From NCBI RefSeq assembly GCF_018531465.1, contig NZ_JAHDTF010000053.1, positions 1-46,967 on the forward strand: DNA of 46,967 nt, in the 5' to 3' direction. The stretch is from Sphaerisporangium fuscum. Lineage in GTDB: Bacteria; Actinomycetota; Actinomycetes; Streptosporangiales; Streptosporangiaceae. Positions within the stretch are counted from its first letter, which is position 1. The number at the start of each line of letters is the position of its first letter. Position numbers and translations under genes: made by a program. Below the pieces are notes generated by a model. The model was not told the DNA's origin. It did not search any database and saw only the letters and a program-made list of their open reading frames with translations. Shown here in pieces: positions 46,115-46,967 of the stretch.

Positions 46115-46967
46115 AGGTTCTCCAGCGCTCCGGTGCGGCGTACGGCGGCGAGGTACACCAGCATGATCAGCACGGGGACCGTCGCCACCGCGGCGGCGAA
46201 CGGCAGGTTGTTGGCGGCGCCGATGTTGTCGTAGACCACGTTGCCGATCAGCTGGCTCTTCCCGCCCACGATCTTCACCGCGATGTAGTCCCCGAGCGAC
46301 AGGGAGAAGGTGAAGACCGAGCCCGCCACGATCGCGGGGAACGTCAGCGGCCACACCACCGTGCGGAAGGTGCGCCAGCCGCGCGCGCCGAGGTCGCCTG
46401 CCGCGTCCAGCAGCGAGTCCGGCAGGCGCTCCAGCCCGGCGTAGATCGGCAGGATCATGTACGGCAGCCACAGGTACGACAGGGTGAGGATCGTCGCGGT
46501 GAGGCCGTACCCCCAGCCGAGCAGGCCGTCCGACGACAGCATCACCCGCCAGGCGTACGCCTTGACCAGGTACGACGCCCACAGCGGGGTCAGCACCGCG
46601 ATGACCAGCCAGCGCTGCGCGCGCGGCGAGGCCAGCTTGGCCATCGCGAACGCCATGGGAAAGGCGATCACCACGTCGATCAGCGTCACGGCCGCCGCGA
46701 CGCCGACCGAGCGCAGCGCCACCGTCCGGTAGACCTCGACGGTCACCACATCGTGGAAGTTCGCCCAGGTGAACGTCCTGACCAGGTCACCGGTGAAGGA
46801 ATCGGTGGTCCAGAAGGCCGTGACGAACAGGGCGGCGAGCGCGCCCAGGTAGGCCAGGCCGAGCCAGGCCAGCGGCGCCGACAGCAGCAGCGCCAGCCGT
46901 ACCCTCGCGTGGCGGTGCAGCGCGGCGGCGAGCCGGCGCCGCGGACCGGGACGGCCCGCCGGCCCGC
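46111..46967 (-). CDS. potB: PotB-like polyamine/spermidine ABC permease, cut by window end
   Basis: The frame is open from the stop at 46111 to the window edge, about 285 codons. The visible N-terminal part includes a basic arm (RRRLAAALHRHARVRL), a first helix (LALLLSAPLAWLGLAYLGALAALFVTAFW) and TDSFTGDLVRTFTWANFHDVV, all expected in PotB. The EAA loop is DAAGDLGARGWRTFRTVVWPLTFP. No start codon lies inside the window upstream of this arm, so the gene begins beyond 46967. The internal GTG at 46749 is within the sequence and is not the start. Confidence 0.9.
   Translation of the reverse strand, partial: GPAGRPGPRRRLAAALHRHARVRLALLLSAPLAWLGLAYLGALAALFVTAFWTTDSFTGDLVRTFTWANFHDVVTVEVYRTVALRSVGVAAAVTLIDVVIAFPMAFAMAKLASPRAQRWLVIAVLTPLWASYLVKAYAWRVMLSSDGLLGWGYGLTATILTLSYLWLPYMILPIYAGLERLPDSLLDAAGDLGARGWRTFRTVVWPLTFPAIVAGSVFTFSLSLGDYIAVKIVGGKSQLIGNVVYDNIGAANNLPFAAAVATVPVLIMLVYLAAVRRTGALENL

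Noticed and set aside
46750..46967. Reading PotB as starting at GTG 46749 within the window
   Set aside because: The upstream frame stays open with a good membrane helix to the window end, so the true start lies beyond.
1..46967. CRISPR arrays, tRNA or rRNA genes, insertion sequences or prophage
   Set aside because: No spacer-repeat array, no cloverleaf-like sequence, no transposase or integrase frame was seen on either strand.

Overview
The window is high-GC actinomycete chromosome. The signs are GC-rich third codon positions, frequent GTG and TTG starts, 4-bp stop/start overlaps (ATGA, GTGA, TTGA), a conservon, an XRE-DUF5753 regulator and a PriA-type histidine operon with small membrane genes between the his genes. 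A filamentous actinomycete, perhaps of the Streptosporangiales, fits best, but genus cannot be fixed from sequence alone. I saw no rRNA, tRNA, CRISPR array, insertion sequence or prophage.

Layout. 1-4018: conservon (end of cvnA, then cvnB, cvnC, cvnD) followed by two cytochrome P450 genes and a strong hairpin. 4237-7457: LysR regulator, 4-oxalocrotonate tautomerase-like and SnoaL-like small enzymes, an SDR oxidoreductase and a TMEM175-type channel. 7486-14665: a catabolic block with an Asp/Glu racemase, a divergent Lrp/AsnC regulator, and a LysR gene divergent from an amidohydrolase and polar-amino-acid ABC importer operon. 14675-19027: a class A penicillin-binding protein, a MurA with Asp in place of the catalytic Cys, and a DUF2567-like membrane protein. 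19205-21119: amidase and YbaK-type deacylase. 21220-26998: hisD-hisC-hisB-(51 aa membrane protein)-hisH-(112 aa membrane protein)-priA-hisF, nearly all joined by 4-bp overlaps and apparently starting as a leaderless mRNA. 27184-33177: a repeat-rich LppU-like membrane protein, a 53-aa membrane peptide, a TIGR03085-type protein and a heterodimeric ABC exporter. 33254-36684: a second amino-acid ABC importer with a GNAT acetyltransferase and a broken flavin monooxygenase gene at its head. 36805-43536: a ROK-controlled sugar operon (ABC importer, GH4 glycosidase, BadF-type sugar kinase). 43553-45295: an XRE-DUF5753 regulator with two similar-looking small genes and a shared tandem operator-like element. 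45308-46967: PotC and PotB-type polyamine permeases, the latter cut by the window end.

The items most worth follow-up are: (1) the XRE-DUF5753 module, whose two promoters carry the same tandem GATGTTGC element at 25-26 nt from the -10; (2) the micro-cistrons that chain the his operon; (3) the relic monooxygenase heading a ytm-like sulfur/amino-acid uptake operon; (4) the 25-bp palindrome at the ROK transcription start; (5) the ABC exporter with one degenerate and one intact ATP site; (6) the Asp-type MurA. None is proven new from sequence alone.
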